Assembly: GCF_000368265.1 (NCBI RefSeq)
Contig: NZ_KB851219.1
Location: 1,371,870 to 1,435,869 of the forward strand
Origin: Acinetobacter brisouisimilis
Lineage (GTDB): Bacteria; Pseudomonadota; Gammaproteobacteria; Pseudomonadales; Moraxellaceae
Direction: 5' to 3'
DNA: 64,000 bases
Shown one piece after another: positions 40,440 to 50,548 of the stretch. The notes beneath the pieces are model-generated. The model did not search any database, was not told the DNA's origin, and was given only the letters and a program-made list of their open reading frames with translations. The position numbers and the translations under genes were made by a program. The first letter of the stretch is position 1. Each line of letters begins with the position of its first letter.

Positions 40440-40488
40440 CTAAAATGGAGTATATTAGGATTTAACCATTATAATAACTCCATTTTAG
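40440..40488 (+). promoter_or_regulatory. Perfect 12-base inverted repeat around a promoter -10 box
   Basis: CTAAAATGGAGT (40440-40451) and ACTCCATTTTAG (40477-40488) flank 25 bases that contain TATAAT (40470-40475). The right arm ends two bases before the ATG of the LLM gene. It could be an operator or an mRNA hairpin. Confidence 0.55.
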
Positions 40489-40490
40489 CT

Positions 40491-41486
40491 ATGGCAAATC
40501 TCAGAGATATTCACTTTTCGATTCTAGAACTAGCTTCAATACGTGAAGGTCAAAGCGTTCAAGCGACCTTAGCGCATACTCTGCAACTGGCACAACATGC
40601 CGAACAACTTGGCTATCATCGCATGCTATTGGCAGAGCATCACAATATGAGTGGGATTGCCAGTTCTGCAACTTCAGTTTTACTGACCTATTTACTTGTA
40701 AATACCAAACACCTGATTTTAGGTTCAGGTGGCGTAATGTTACCTAACCATGCCCCTTTAGTCGTTGCAGAACAATTTGGGACTCTAGCCACACTGTTTC
40801 CTGAACGCGTCGTGTTAGGTTTAGGGCGCGCACCTGGTACAGATCCAATCACCATGCGGGCGTTACGCCGCGGCAATCAAGCATCTGAAGATCAGTTCCC
40901 ACAAGATGTTTTAGAAATTCTGCAATATTTTAAACAACCACGTCCCAACCAGCAGATTATTGCTACGCCTGGGCAAAATACCTATGTCCCTGTTTTACTA
41001 CTAGGTTCAAGTTTATTTAGTGCGCAGCTGGCAGCTCAGCTCGGTTTACCTTACGCTTTCGCCTCACATTTTGCGCCACGCTTTTTAGAAGAAGCCATCA
41101 AGATTTATCGGGGGAATTTTCAACCTTCAGAATATCTAGATAAACCTTACATCTCGATTGGCGTTCCTACAGTTGTGGCAGAAACCGATGAAGAAGCGCA
41201 ATTTCTAGCCACAACTGCTTATCAACGTATTTTGGCACTCTTGCGCGGGCAAAGTTTAAAACTCAAGCCACCTGTATCATCCATGCAAAATTTATGGTCT
41301 TCGAGCGAATTAGAGGCTGTAAAAAACTTCTATGCTCTTGCCCAAATTGGCTCAGTGAAAACCGTACAAGACGGGTTACAACAGTTAGCCGAACGACTGG
41401 CTGTAGACGAATTTATTTTTACCTGTGACATTTACGACATGCAAAAACGTCTCGATAATTTTCAGCACCTCATGCAGATGAAATAA
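40491..41486 (+). CDS. Luciferase-like (LLM) flavin-dependent monooxygenase
   Basis: A 331-residue TIM-barrel flavoprotein of the MsnO8/YhbW type within the bacterial luciferase family. Motifs are [12 protein letters not shown] at the start, [41 protein letters not shown] and [11 protein letters not shown]. It uses reduced flavin and oxygen; the substrate cannot be told. There is no classical ribosome site: the predicted transcription start is only about ten bases before the ATG, so the mRNA may be nearly leaderless. A long inverted repeat lies directly upstream. Confidence 0.9.
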   Translation: MANLRDIHFSILELASIREGQSVQATLAHTLQLAQHAEQLGYHRMLLAEHHNMSGIASSATSVLLTYLLVNTKHLILGSGGVMLPNHAPLVVAEQFGTLATLFPERVVLGLGRAPGTDPITMRALRRGNQASEDQFPQDVLEILQYFKQPRPNQQIIATPGQNTYVPVLLLGSSLFSAQLAAQLGLPYAFASHFAPRFLEEAIKIYRGNFQPSEYLDKPYISIGVPTVVAETDEEAQFLATTAYQRILALLRGQSLKLKPPVSSMQNLWSSSELEAVKNFYALAQIGSVKTVQDGLQQLAERLAVDEFIFTCDIYDMQKRLDNFQHLMQMK

Positions 41487-41587
41487 ACCAACTCGGGCAG
41501 GTCACCATGTTTTTGTTAAGTCACAATACATCGTGACCTTATTATAATGTTATACTATAACAAATTAATTCTTTTGAGTTGTTGTTC

Positions 41588-42286
41588 ATGTTGTTGAAAC
41601 GGATTAGTGTACTTCTAACAATTTCTTGTGGTTTTATTGGTTGCACCCAGACACCTCCAATTTCAAAAACAATATCTTCAGGTCCTATTCAACCCACGAC
41701 ATTCTCTCCTCAAGGTAACGTTCTACCACCTGCATCCTATCAAGCATGGCTTTTGCAAAGCGGCCATCAATTTAAAGTGCAAGCATATAAAAACTTTCTC
41801 ACCCAACAGCGTGTTGAATTTGTTGTACCAGACTTTGAAATGTTTCGTTCTGCCCGTGATTGGCAACAATGTCATTATGATGAATACGATGTGCCAGACC
41901 CTTCCGTCTGGGGAAATGCTGTAGCAACTTTACGTCTGCTTAAATATCTGCATGATCAAGGAATCGTGAATAATATTGAAGTAACATCAAGTTATCGTTC
42001 TCCATACTTAAACCTGTGTGCTGGCGGAGCCAAATCATCGAGCCATTTGCTTAATTCAGCAATTGATTTTCGAATAGGCTCTCCACAACCATCGGGGCAA
42101 GAGCAACTTGAGATTCAGGCAGATAAACTAAAGCTCTGTAAATTTTGGCAGCAACAAGGTCAAAGTTGGCGTATGGGACTAGGTATTTACAATACAGGAC
42201 AAGTTCATATCGATACACAAGGCTTTAGAACTTGGGGACCCGATCATACATGGCATAGTTCTTTATGCGGCGAAATCATTCTTTAA
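41588..42286 (+). CDS. Lipoprotein peptidase of the M15 (D-Ala-D-Ala carboxypeptidase-like) family
   Basis: A 232-residue protein with a lipoprotein signal ending CGFIGC. The C-terminal half carries M15-type zinc ligands: SSSHLLNSAIDFRI (SxHxxxxAxD) and GQVHIDTQGFRTWG. TSSYRSPYLN before the first motif is also typical of M15A enzymes. The role is probably cutting peptidoglycan stem peptides. ATG 41588 fits the signal peptide better than the in-frame TTG upstream. It is a single gene followed by a shared terminator. Confidence 0.8.
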   Translation: MLLKRISVLLTISCGFIGCTQTPPISKTISSGPIQPTTFSPQGNVLPPASYQAWLLQSGHQFKVQAYKNFLTQQRVEFVVPDFEMFRSARDWQQCHYDEYDVPDPSVWGNAVATLRLLKYLHDQGIVNNIEVTSSYRSPYLNLCAGGAKSSSHLLNSAIDFRIGSPQPSGQEQLEIQADKLKLCKFWQQQGQSWRMGLGIYNTGQVHIDTQGFRTWGPDHTWHSSLCGEIIL

Positions 42287-42301
42287 CCAGCCAAGAAAAA
42301 A

Positions 42302-42326
42302 ATATCCGCCAAATTGACGGATATTT
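42302..42326. terminator. Bidirectional terminator between the M15 gene and cybC
   Basis: ATATCCG / CGGATAT stem with A-rich and T-rich flanks. Confidence 0.8.
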
Positions 42327-42347
42327 TATGTCTAGCTAGATACTGAA

Positions 42348-42731
42348 TTAACGGAATTTCTTATGGTTCGTATCACGAATATCCAGTAATTTTTTACCTT
42401 CTTGCTTTGCTTGTGCCAACTTTCCAGCTTTTACCAAGGCATTGGTTTTATCAATTTCACCAACCAACTGATCAACCCCTGCATAATAAGCTTTTAACTG
42501 CTGTGGATCTTTTTGTACTTTGGCAGGAGCCTGTTTTTTTGAATCAAGCGCAGCAGCACGCATTTTAGTTAAAGCAGCAGTTGCTTGTTGAGCATTATCA
42601 CTACCTGAAAATGTTTTATAACCAATTGCCAAAGTACGCATATCGTCTTCTAAGGTTGCTGCCATTCCCCACTGGCTTGCCAACATACTCGAAACTGCTA
42701 AAACGCCAGCGGCTACAAATTTTTTCATCAT
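42348..42731 (-). CDS. cybC: Soluble cytochrome b562
   Basis: A 127-residue periplasmic four-helix cytochrome. After a signal peptide ending WGMA the mature protein starts ATLEDDM, placing Met at position 7 exactly as in E. coli cytochrome b562. The other haem ligand is the His near the end in IRDTNHKKFR. The central LTKMRAAALDSKK is nearly identical to E. coli. It probably shuttles electrons in the periplasm; the true partner is unknown. ATG 42731 is set by AGGGA five bases upstream; a second ATG follows at once. Confidence 0.92.
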   Translation of the reverse strand: MMKKFVAAGVLAVSSMLASQWGMAATLEDDMRTLAIGYKTFSGSDNAQQATAALTKMRAAALDSKKQAPAKVQKDPQQLKAYYAGVDQLVGEIDKTNALVKAGKLAQAKQEGKKLLDIRDTNHKKFR

Positions 42732-42865
42732 CACGTCCCTACAGGATATTGGGTAAGTTTTATTGATTTGGCAAACATGCCACAACCACACAATAAAATA
42801 GAAGATAAAGCTCTATTATCACATTGAATTTAAGTAAATTAATGTAATGTTAAGTTCTTATATTC

Positions 42866-42886
42866 AAGTTACATTATAACATAATA
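42866..42886 (+). promoter_or_regulatory. Zur-box-like palindrome
   Basis: GTTACAT-TATAACAT (42868-42883) within AT-rich DNA is close to the Zur consensus GTTATANTATAACAT, differing at one or two positions. It lies about 35-50 bases upstream of the decayed CobW-type gene, the usual position for zinc control of that family. Confidence 0.45.
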
Positions 42887-42919
42887 CCAACACCCTTTTT
42901 ACACCTAAAATACTACAAC

Positions 42920-43070
42920 ATGCCGATTATAAAAAACTGCCTGTTACTGTGCACTCAGGTTTTTTAAGTGCTGGAAAAACCACATGACTAAATCATATTT
43001 TATAAATAGCCGTAAAAATCATAGAATGGCTTTGATTGTCATTCACATGCCAAAGTTAGATATTCATGCA
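42920..43070 (+). pseudogene. Decayed N-terminal fragment of a CobW/ZigA-type (COG0523) GTPase
   Basis: Translation from 42934 gives KKLPVTVHSGFLSAGKTT, a stop (TGA 42985-42987), then LNHIL. A shift at 43003-43004 continues NSRKNHRMALIVIHMPKLDI. This follows the CobW/ZigA start [43 protein letters not shown], and most differences are single-base changes. The ATG at 42920 is also out of phase by one base. So at least three inactivating changes are present and the rest of the gene is deleted. Family members are zinc metallochaperones. The GAGKT loop is changed to SAGKT. Nothing suggests residual function. Confidence 0.85.
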
Positions 43071-43126
43071 ACATCGCAGAGTTCTACACTCCTGTTAATG
43101 ATCAGCATTTCAAGCAATCAGCTAAC

Positions 43127-43591
43127 TTAACTCACATCTAAATATAAAGTTTCCTTCACTTCTTCCATCACCACATAACTATGCGAAGATGCCGAGGCAG
43201 GCAACTTTTTCAATAAATCGCCAAGCAAACGTCGATAAGCACTCATCTCTTTCAGGCGAGCTTTCACCAGATAATCAAACTCACCTGAAATGAGATGACA
43301 CTCCAACACTTCTGGAATCTGCGCCAAGTCATGCGCCACCCGATCAAACACATCTCCAGACTTTGCCGAGAGCTTAATCTCAAGAAAAACCAACAAATTT
43401 TTGTCTACTAATGCAGGGTTAACGCGAGCATAATATCCTGTAATGATGCCATCACGTTCAAGACGTTTGACTCGCTCAGAACAAGGCGTTGTTGATAAAT
43501 TTACCCGTGTTGCAAGCTCACTGATGGCAATACGCCCATCTCTTTGCAAAATATCCAAAATGAGACGATCTGTACGGTCTAATGTACGCAT
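43127..43591 (-). CDS. Lrp/AsnC-family regulator of D-amino acid dehydrogenase
   Basis: A 154-residue Lrp-type protein: LDRTDRLILDILQRDGRIAISELA starts the helix-turn-helix domain, LSTTPCSERVKRLERDGIITGY is its second half, and a RAM domain follows with SGEFDYLVKARL. It is divergent from dadA across about 140 bp, the same arrangement as the dadR/bkdR-type control of dadA in pseudomonads. So alanine is the most likely effector. An imperfect palindrome (ACTAT...ATAGT, 43643-43667) between the two genes is a possible binding site. Confidence 0.9.
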   Translation of the reverse strand: MRTLDRTDRLILDILQRDGRIAISELATRVNLSTTPCSERVKRLERDGIITGYYARVNPALVDKNLLVFLEIKLSAKSGDVFDRVAHDLAQIPEVLECHLISGEFDYLVKARLKEMSAYRRLLGDLLKKLPASASSHSYVVMEEVKETLYLDVS

Positions 43592-43733
43592 AGATTTTTT
43601 CCTTCCTTAGACGCTATTTTTTAGTAAAAACTCATAAAATTCACTATATTTTAGCCTTTAAAATAGTGAAAAAAACTGATTATCTAACTCTATACTAGCA
43701 AAATCAACTAAGGATTTACACAGAGGGTTTGTG

Positions 43734-44987
43734 ATGCATGTCATCATCCTAGGCAGTGGCGTAATTGGAGTAACCAGTGCTTATTATCTCGCAAAACAAG
43801 GGGCAAAAGTGACTGTGCTTGACCGCCAGCCAAACCCTGCTGAAGAAACAAGTTTCGGCAACGCGGGACAAATTTCTCCTGGATATTCAACCCCTTGGGC
43901 AGCCCCTGGTATTCCATTAAAAGCGATTAAATGGATGTTCCAGCGCCATGCACCATTGGCAATTCGTTTAGATGGGACTTTGTGGCAACTTAAATGGATG
44001 TCACAAATGCTGGCAAACTGTAATGCTGAGCGTTATGCCATCAACAAAGAACGCATGACACGTGTGGCTGAATATAGTCGTGACTGTTTACGTGAACTCC
44101 GTAAAGACACAGGCATTAACTATGAAAACCGTTCAGGTGGCACATTACAATTGTTCCGCAATCAGGCACAAATTGAAGCAGTACAGCGTGACATTAAAGT
44201 CCTTGAAGAATGTGGTGTACCTCACCAACTTCTGACAGCAGAACAATTGTCGAGTGTTGAACCTGCTTTGGCACATGCTAAAGACCATTTGACTGGCGGT
44301 TTACGCTTACCCAATGATGAAACAGGCGATTGCTACTTGTTTACCAATCGTCTTGCCAAAATTGCTGAAGATTTAGGTGTTGAATTCCGCTTTAACCAAA
44401 ATGTGGAATCTCTAGTTTGGGAAGGCGATAAAATTACAGGCGTTAAAGTTGGTAATGAAATCCTGAAAGCTGACCAGTTCGTTTTGGCATTTGGTAGTTA
44501 CAGTCGTGATTTTATTGCACCACTAGGTCTAGACGTTCCTGTTTACCCTGTAAAAGGTTATTCAATCACTGTACCGATTATAAATGAATCTCTGGCGCCA
44601 CAATCAACCGTCCTTGATGAAACCTACAAAATTGCAGTGACACGTTTTGACAACCGCATTCGTGTTGGCGGTATGGCAGAACTTGGTGGTTTCGATTTAC
44701 GCCTCAATCCAAATCGCCGTGCGACTTTGGAAATGGTGGTAAATGACTTGTTCCCAGGTGGTGATGTTTCCCAAGCAACTTTCTGGACAGGCTTACGCCC
44801 GATGACACCAGACAGTACACCAATCATTGGGGCAACGAAATATAAAAACCTATTCTTGAATACAGGTCACGGTACGCTAGGCTGGACCATGTCTTGTGGT
44901 TCAGGAAAATTACTCAGCGACATTATTTTTAATAATAAAACAGAAATTAGTACTGAAGGTTTGGCAATTAGCCGTTACGGACATTAA
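43734..44987 (+). CDS. dadA: D-amino acid dehydrogenase, small subunit
   Basis: A 417-residue FAD enzyme that oxidises D-alanine and other D-amino acids to keto acids, feeding electrons to the membrane. The FAD-binding [37 protein letters not shown] and the C-terminal [21 protein letters not shown] are diagnostic. ATG 43734 is set by AGAGGG six bases upstream. The usual partner racemase dadX does not follow; the only racemase gene in the window is alr at 60221. A terminator follows. Confidence 0.97.
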   Translation: MHVIILGSGVIGVTSAYYLAKQGAKVTVLDRQPNPAEETSFGNAGQISPGYSTPWAAPGIPLKAIKWMFQRHAPLAIRLDGTLWQLKWMSQMLANCNAERYAINKERMTRVAEYSRDCLRELRKDTGINYENRSGGTLQLFRNQAQIEAVQRDIKVLEECGVPHQLLTAEQLSSVEPALAHAKDHLTGGLRLPNDETGDCYLFTNRLAKIAEDLGVEFRFNQNVESLVWEGDKITGVKVGNEILKADQFVLAFGSYSRDFIAPLGLDVPVYPVKGYSITVPIINESLAPQSTVLDETYKIAVTRFDNRIRVGGMAELGGFDLRLNPNRRATLEMVVNDLFPGGDVSQATFWTGLRPMTPDSTPIIGATKYKNLFLNTGHGTLGWTMSCGSGKLLSDIIFNNKTEISTEGLAISRYGH

Positions 44988-45018
44988 GTTTCCTGCTCTC
45001 TCCCACTCTCTCCCAACT

Positions 45019-45051
45019 AAAAGAGCTGACCTCGGTCAGCTCTTTTTTTAA
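45019..45051. terminator. Terminator between dadA and ppsR
   Basis: AAAGAGCTGACC / GGTCAGCTCTTT stem with seven Ts; A-rich on the other side. Confidence 0.9.
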
Positions 45052-45061
45052 TTCAAAAATT

Positions 45062-45898
45062 TTATCCAATACGACGTTTAAGACCTGTCATTTGTAAAAT
45101 ACGGGTTGAGATTTCTTCAATCGACATTTCAGAGACATCCAAATATGGAATCCCTTCGGAAATATAAATACCTTCAACAGCGCGTAGTTCCATCTGACAT
45201 TGATTAAAGCTGGCATAACGACTACCTGCCTTACGTTCTGTACGAATCGCAACAAGGCGCTCAGCATCAATCATCAACCCAAACAGTTTATTTTTGTGGT
45301 GCTTCAGTACTGTTGGTAAACGGTTGTCATCTAAGTCTTCTTCAGTCAGTGGGTAGTTCGCCACCCGAATACCAAATTGCAAAGAGAGATAAATTGATGT
45401 TGGTGTTTTTCCTGAACGAGAAACGCCAATCAGAATAATATCCGCTTTATCATAATGACGGGTACGTGCGCCGTCATCATTGTCTAATGCAAAATGTACT
45501 GCATCAATACGCGCTTTATAGTATTCAGTATCTGTGACTGCATGAGTTTGACCAATTAATGTGGTCGGTGGTGTCCCCAACTCCTGCTCTAGCTTGCTAA
45601 TCAAACCTTCAAACACGTCTAGATTGACCGCATTGGCAGTATTAATAATATCACGCACATTTCGATCAACTAAAGTATCAAACACTAGAGGTAATTTACC
45701 CTCTTCATGCTGGCAATTATTGATTTCTTCAACCACCTTCATGGCTGCTTCTTCTGTCGTGATATACGGGATGATATGAATATCAAAATTGACGTTTGGA
45801 AACTGTGCCAGTAAAGAATGCCCTAAGGTTTCAGCGGTAATTGCTGTTCCATCAGAAATGAAAAATACCGTTCTTTTAATTTGTTTACCTTCAGGCAT
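45062..45898 (-). CDS. ppsR: PEP synthase regulatory protein (kinase/pyrophosphorylase)
   Basis: A 278-residue DUF299 protein that inactivates PpsA by ADP-dependent phosphorylation and reactivates it by pyrophosphorolysis. FFISDGTAITAETLGHSLL starts the fold and the P-loop is GVSRSGKTPTSIYL. AGGAG before ATG 45898 decides the start. It is divergent from ppsA with 154 bp between, so a regulator and its target enzyme are paired. Confidence 0.95.
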   Translation of the reverse strand: MPEGKQIKRTVFFISDGTAITAETLGHSLLAQFPNVNFDIHIIPYITTEEAAMKVVEEINNCQHEEGKLPLVFDTLVDRNVRDIINTANAVNLDVFEGLISKLEQELGTPPTTLIGQTHAVTDTEYYKARIDAVHFALDNDDGARTRHYDKADIILIGVSRSGKTPTSIYLSLQFGIRVANYPLTEEDLDDNRLPTVLKHHKNKLFGLMIDAERLVAIRTERKAGSRYASFNQCQMELRAVEGIYISEGIPYLDVSEMSIEEISTRILQMTGLKRRIG

Positions 45899-46052
45899 CA
45901 AAAATCTCCTCAAATATTTGTCTTAGTGGCGTATATTCTTTATAGTAAACCCATCTTACAGAACTGTCGCTTAGTTAACATCAAAAAAGCTAAGTGTTTG
46001 TGTTTTTGACATGATCGAATAAATCACATTTTGCAAAAGTGGAGAAACTACT

Positions 46053-48431
46053 TTGGAAGCGCGCGTAATAGGTCTAGAAAAATTAGGGAAACATGACGTT
46101 GAACTTGTTGGTGGGAAAAACTCATCTCTAGGGGAAATGATCAGCCATCTTTCTAATGCAGGAGTCTCCGTTCCTGGTGGTTTTGCAACAACAGCCGCCG
46201 CTTATCGTGAATTTCTTGAGCAAAGTGGTCTTAATGCAAAAATTCAAGCTGAACTTGAACAACTGAATGTTGATGATGTAAATGCTTTAGCAGTCACAGG
46301 TGCAAAAATTCGCCAATGGATTGTTGAAACTCCACTCACAAAAGAATTAGAAAAAGAAGTGCGTGAAGCATTCACAGCACTTTCAAACGGCAACCCAGAT
46401 ATCGCGGTTGCCGTTCGTTCTTCTGCAACAGCAGAAGATCTTCCTGATGCATCTTTTGCGGGTCAACAAGAAACTTTTTTAAACATTCGCGGCATTGAAA
46501 ATGTCCTCGTCGCAATTAAAGAAGTGTTTGCCTCTTTATTTAATGACCGTGCAATTGCTTACCGCGTACACCAAGGCTTCGACCACAAATTAGTTGCACT
46601 TTCTGCAGGCATCCAACGTATGGTTCGCTCAGAAACTGGTGCTGCGGGCGTTATGTTCACGCTTGACACAGAGTCTGGCTTCCGTGATGTTGTGTTTATT
46701 ACTGCATCTTATGGCTTAGGTGAAATGGTTGTACAAGGGGCTGTAAACCCTGATGAATTTTACTTGTCTAAACCATTATTAAATAATGGCAAGCACGCAG
46801 TCATTCGCCGTAACCTTGGTGCTAAACACCAAAAAATGATTTACGGTGAAGAAGGCGCTGCTGGTAAATCTGTCGTTATTGTTGATGTTGAAAAACAAGA
46901 TCGCCAACAATTTGCGCTCAATGACCATGAATTGCATGAACTTGCTAAACAAGCGCTTATCATCGAACAACATTATGGTGCTCCAATGGACATCGAATGG
47001 GCAAAAGATGGTGATGACGAACAGATCTACATTGTTCAAGCACGTCCTGAAACTGTGAAAAGCCGCCAAAATGTCGGCACAATGGAACGCTACCTGCTTA
47101 AACAAAAAGGTACTGTTCTTGCTGAAGGCCGTTCAATTGGTCAACGCATCGGTTCTGGTAAAGTACGTATCGTTTCTTCAATCAAAGAAATGGACAAAGT
47201 TCAAGATGGCGATGTGCTTGTTTCAGACATGACTGACCCAGACTGGGAACCAGTAATGAAGCGTGCTGCTGCAATTATCACAAACCGTGGTGGTCGTACT
47301 TGTCATGCAGCCATTATTGCTCGTGAACTCGGTGTCCCTGCAATCGTAGGTTGTGGTAATGCAACTGAAGTATTAACTGATGGGCAAGATGTTACTGTTT
47401 CTTGTGCTGAAGGTGATACAGGTTTCATTTACGAAGGCGCTTTAGACTTTGAAGTACAACGTAACTCAATCGAGTCTATGCCAAAACTTCCGTTCAAAAT
47501 CATGATGAACGTGGGTAACCCTGATCGCGCATTCGACTTTGCTCAAATTCCAAATGAAGGTATTGGCTTAGCGCGTCTTGAGTTCATCATTAACCGTATG
47601 ATCGGTGTGCATCCAAAAGCTTTGTTAAATATTGACAGCCTACCACGTGAAACACGTGCAGCAGTCATGACTCGTACCGCAGGTTATGCATCTCCTGTTG
47701 AGTTCTATGTTGAGAAACTGGTTGAAGGTATTACAACACTTGCTGCTGCTTTTGCAGACAAACCAGTAATTGTGCGTATGTCTGACTTCAAATCAAACGA
47801 ATACGCAAACTTGATTGGCGGTAAACTATACGAACCTGAAGAAGAAAACCCAATGTTGGGCTTCCGTGGTGCAAGCCGTTACGTATCTGAAAACTTCCGT
47901 GACTGCTTTGAACTCGAATGCCGTGCATTGAAAAAAGCACGTGATGAAATGGGTCTAACCAACATCCAAATCATGATTCCATTCGTACGTACAGTTGCTG
48001 AAGCGAAACGTGTCATTGAACTGCTTGCACAAAATGGCTTAAAACGTGGCGAAAATGGTCTTAAAGTCATCATGATGTGTGAATTACCAACCAATGCATT
48101 ATTGGCTGAACAATTCCTAGAGCACTTTGACGGCTTCTCAATCGGTTCAAATGACTTGACCCAGTTAACACTTGGTTTAGACCGTGACTCTGGTATCGTA
48201 TCGCATTTGTTTGATGAACGTGATGCAGCTGTGAAAGCACTTCTTTCTATGGCAATCCATGCATGCCGTAAAGCAGGCAAATATGTCGGCATTTGTGGTC
48301 AAGGCCCTTCAGATCATCCTGACCTTGCAAAATGGCTCATGGAGCAAGGCATTGAATCTGTATCATTAAACCCAGACTCGGTGCTTGATACATGGTTCTT
48401 CCTAGCCGAAGAAAAAATTAAACAACTTTAA
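46053..48431 (+). CDS. ppsA: Phosphoenolpyruvate synthase
   Basis: A 792-residue enzyme converting pyruvate and ATP to PEP, AMP and phosphate for gluconeogenesis. The N-terminal ATP-grasp part has [11 protein letters not shown] and [18 protein letters not shown]. The phosphohistidine is in [18 protein letters not shown], and the C-terminal barrel has [14 protein letters not shown]. Start codon is TTG at 46053 with GGAG upstream. It is paired with ppsR. Such an enzyme suits an organism that grows on organic acids without a complete glycolysis, as Acinetobacter does. Confidence 0.97.
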   Translation: MEARVIGLEKLGKHDVELVGGKNSSLGEMISHLSNAGVSVPGGFATTAAAYREFLEQSGLNAKIQAELEQLNVDDVNALAVTGAKIRQWIVETPLTKELEKEVREAFTALSNGNPDIAVAVRSSATAEDLPDASFAGQQETFLNIRGIENVLVAIKEVFASLFNDRAIAYRVHQGFDHKLVALSAGIQRMVRSETGAAGVMFTLDTESGFRDVVFITASYGLGEMVVQGAVNPDEFYLSKPLLNNGKHAVIRRNLGAKHQKMIYGEEGAAGKSVVIVDVEKQDRQQFALNDHELHELAKQALIIEQHYGAPMDIEWAKDGDDEQIYIVQARPETVKSRQNVGTMERYLLKQKGTVLAEGRSIGQRIGSGKVRIVSSIKEMDKVQDGDVLVSDMTDPDWEPVMKRAAAIITNRGGRTCHAAIIARELGVPAIVGCGNATEVLTDGQDVTVSCAEGDTGFIYEGALDFEVQRNSIESMPKLPFKIMMNVGNPDRAFDFAQIPNEGIGLARLEFIINRMIGVHPKALLNIDSLPRETRAAVMTRTAGYASPVEFYVEKLVEGITTLAAAFADKPVIVRMSDFKSNEYANLIGGKLYEPEEENPMLGFRGASRYVSENFRDCFELECRALKKARDEMGLTNIQIMIPFVRTVAEAKRVIELLAQNGLKRGENGLKVIMMCELPTNALLAEQFLEHFDGFSIGSNDLTQLTLGLDRDSGIVSHLFDERDAAVKALLSMAIHACRKAGKYVGICGQGPSDHPDLAKWLMEQGIESVSLNPDSVLDTWFFLAEEKIKQL

Positions 48432-48451
48432 GTCATCGTAAAAACATGATA

Positions 48452-48479
48452 AAAAAGACCCGTTAATGGGTCTTTTTTA
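48452..48479 (+). terminator. Terminator of ppsA
   Basis: AAAAAGACCC / GGGTCTTTTT hairpin with T-run. Confidence 0.9.
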
Positions 48480-48502
48480 TTGAATATTGAGATAATGGTT
48501 TT

Positions 48503-49252
48503 ATGCAAATATATTTAGCGCGAAATAATCAACAAGCAGGACCTTATACCTTAGAACAACTCAATCAAATGCTTGCCAACCAACAGGTCTTACTCACCGA
48601 CCTTGCTTGGCATCAAGGTATGACCGAATGGAAACCATTAGGTGAACTCACCCATGGGCAACTTTTCTATCGTCCTCAAAATTATTCAGAGCAGCCACAA
48701 CCCCAGTTTTCATCGATTAATTTATCTAAAAAAGCACAGCAGCCAGCAGTCAGCCTTGCATCAATTGAAAAACGGGTATTCGCAAAACTGATCGATCTAT
48801 TGCTTTGGTTACCCGCATTTGCACTTCCATCATTCTATATGGATGATGCGACAAAAACGCAAATGATCAAGTTGCAAGAACAAGGGATCAATGCCAACTC
48901 TCAAGCCGAGATCTTTAATCTTATTCCCACCGATGCATGGCATAGCATGTTGATTTACATCATAATTATGCTAGCAATTCAGGCATTTTTGCTTGCTAAA
49001 TCAGGGCAAAGTATCGGTAAGTATATTGCCAAGATTCAAATCGTTGATGCAGAAAATGATGAAACTGTTGGTTTAACACGAGTATTTTTACTACGTAGTA
49101 TGGTCTTCATCATTTTGAATTTACTTTTCATGCCTTTTATCACTATACTAGATTTTGCTTTCATTTTTAGTGAAAAAAAGCAGACTTTGCATGATCGTAT
49201 TGCTAAAACTAAAGTTATAAATAGAATAAAAATCACAAATAAAGTGGAATAA
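48503..49252 (+). CDS. GYF_2-RDD membrane protein
   Basis: A 249-residue protein with an N-terminal GYF_2 domain (about 1-55; QQAGPYTLEQLNQML, DLAWHQGMTEWKPL) and a C-terminal RDD membrane domain (about 90-240). RDD marks are KRVFAKLIDLLLW and GKYIAKIQIVDAENDETVGL ... LHDRIAKTKV, with three hydrophobic segments. RDD proteins may move small solutes or ions; the role here is unknown. It is a single gene starting 24 bp after the ppsA terminator. Confidence 0.88.
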   Translation: MQIYLARNNQQAGPYTLEQLNQMLANQQVLLTDLAWHQGMTEWKPLGELTHGQLFYRPQNYSEQPQPQFSSINLSKKAQQPAVSLASIEKRVFAKLIDLLLWLPAFALPSFYMDDATKTQMIKLQEQGINANSQAEIFNLIPTDAWHSMLIYIIIMLAIQAFLLAKSGQSIGKYIAKIQIVDAENDETVGLTRVFLLRSMVFIILNLLFMPFITILDFAFIFSEKKQTLHDRIAKTKVINRIKITNKVE

Positions 49253-49385
49253 CTAAAAATAATTCCATGTTATTAACTTTATGATTTTACGTATTTTTCT
49301 TATTTTTATTTATTAAATCCAACTTTATTTGTTGGATTTAAATAACTTATTTTTGCTGATTGTAAATATAGCTTAGTTAATCAAT

Positions 49386-49428
49386 ATAGGGCATAATGCC
49401 CTACAAAGTAGCGGTGCCCTATGTTTTT
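49386..49428 (+). other. Alternative-pairing hairpins before cyoA
   Basis: ATAGGGCA (49386-49393) can pair either with the nearby TGCCCTA (49397-49403) or with TGCCCTAT (49415-49422), which is followed by GTTTTT. The second pairing looks like a terminator and the first excludes it. Confidence 0.45.
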
Positions 49429-49459
49429 GAGAGAAAAATCTTTCTAAAACATCTGACAC

Positions 49460-49465
49460 TATAAT
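49460..49465 (+). promoter_or_regulatory. Candidate -10 box of the cyo operon
   Basis: Perfect TATAAT 53 bases before the cyoA ATG, but with no good -35 box, which may mean an activator is needed. Confidence 0.35.
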
Positions 49466-49517
49466 CGCTATCCCATATTCCAAGTATGTAAATGGGACTC
49501 TTCACCGAGGTTGTAAA

Positions 49518-50546
49518 ATGAGACAAACGATATTAGCTGTATTGTCTTTATCTACGATTTCTGCACTCTTGACTGGGTGTGGTGGTGATTTAGTACTTCT
49601 AAACTCAAAAGGTCCTGTCGCTCATGGTCTTAGCGGACTCATGATGACTGCGATCTATCTTATGCTCTTGGTAGTAATTCCGTCTATCATTATGGCATTG
49701 TGGTTTGGTTGGAAATATCGCGCGTCGAATAAAGATGCAGACTATAAACCTACATGGGCGCATTCAACTGCAATTGAAATCGCAGTTTGGGGCATCCCTA
49801 TCATTATTATTGCAATTTTAGCATATATCGCTTGGTGGGGTTCTCACCAATACGATCCATATCGCCCGCTTGATGCGGAATCAACTAAAAAACCTGTTGA
49901 TATTCAAGTTATTGCTGAGCCGTATAAATGGGTATTTGTGTACCCAGAACAGCAAATTGCAACAATCAATGAACTGCGTTTCCCAGAGCAAACACCTGTA
50001 CACTTCCATATTACCTCTGACTTTACAATGAACTCATTCTTCATTCCACAGTTAGCAGGTCAAATTTATGCAATGGCAGGCATGCAAACCCACCTACATG
50101 TTTTAGCAAATGAAGCAGGCGTATATCGTGGTTTCTCTGCAAACTATAGCGGTTATGGTTTCTCCCAAATGCATTTCAAAGCGCACAGCGTAAGCCAAGC
50201 AGACTTTGATAAATGGGTTGCTGATGTAAAAGCAGGTAATGGTACTCGCTATGTAGCTGTTCAAAAACAATCTTTGGACTTTGCAGGCTTACAAGCACTA
50301 CGTGATGGTGAACGCTCTAAACACCAAATTGAAGGTATGCTAGCGGACGCTCAAACACCTGAACAGAAAGCTGCTGCTGAAGCACTTGAAAAGCAAGGAA
50401 CTTATCCGCACCACCCTCATCCAGTAACTTATTATTCTTCAGTTGAGCCTCAACTCTTCAAGAAAGTTATTGCGAAATATATGAGCAATTACCATGGTGC
50501 AGAACAAGCTCATGCTGACGCTTCTCACGCTGCTGCAGGGGAATAA
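49518..50546 (+). CDS. cyoA: Cytochrome bo3 ubiquinol oxidase subunit II
   Basis: A 342-residue lipoprotein (signal ending LLTGC) with two membrane helices (about 38-60 and 85-105) and a periplasmic cupredoxin domain. It lacks the CuA cysteines, as expected for a quinol oxidase. Motifs are [32 protein letters not shown] and [21 protein letters not shown] His-rich C-terminus follows ([16 protein letters not shown]). First gene of cyoABCDE, two bases before cyoB. Confidence 0.97.
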   Translation: MRQTILAVLSLSTISALLTGCGGDLVLLNSKGPVAHGLSGLMMTAIYLMLLVVIPSIIMALWFGWKYRASNKDADYKPTWAHSTAIEIAVWGIPIIIIAILAYIAWWGSHQYDPYRPLDAESTKKPVDIQVIAEPYKWVFVYPEQQIATINELRFPEQTPVHFHITSDFTMNSFFIPQLAGQIYAMAGMQTHLHVLANEAGVYRGFSANYSGYGFSQMHFKAHSVSQADFDKWVADVKAGNGTRYVAVQKQSLDFAGLQALRDGERSKHQIEGMLADAQTPEQKAAAEALEKQGTYPHHPHPVTYYSSVEPQLFKKVIAKYMSNYHGAEQAHADASHAAAGE

Positions 50547-50548
50547 AC

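Noticed and set aside
41500..41540. GGTCAC / GTGACC repeats before the M15 gene as an operator
   Set aside because: Spacing is irregular and the arms are short; not distinguishable from chance or a weak terminator of the LLM gene.
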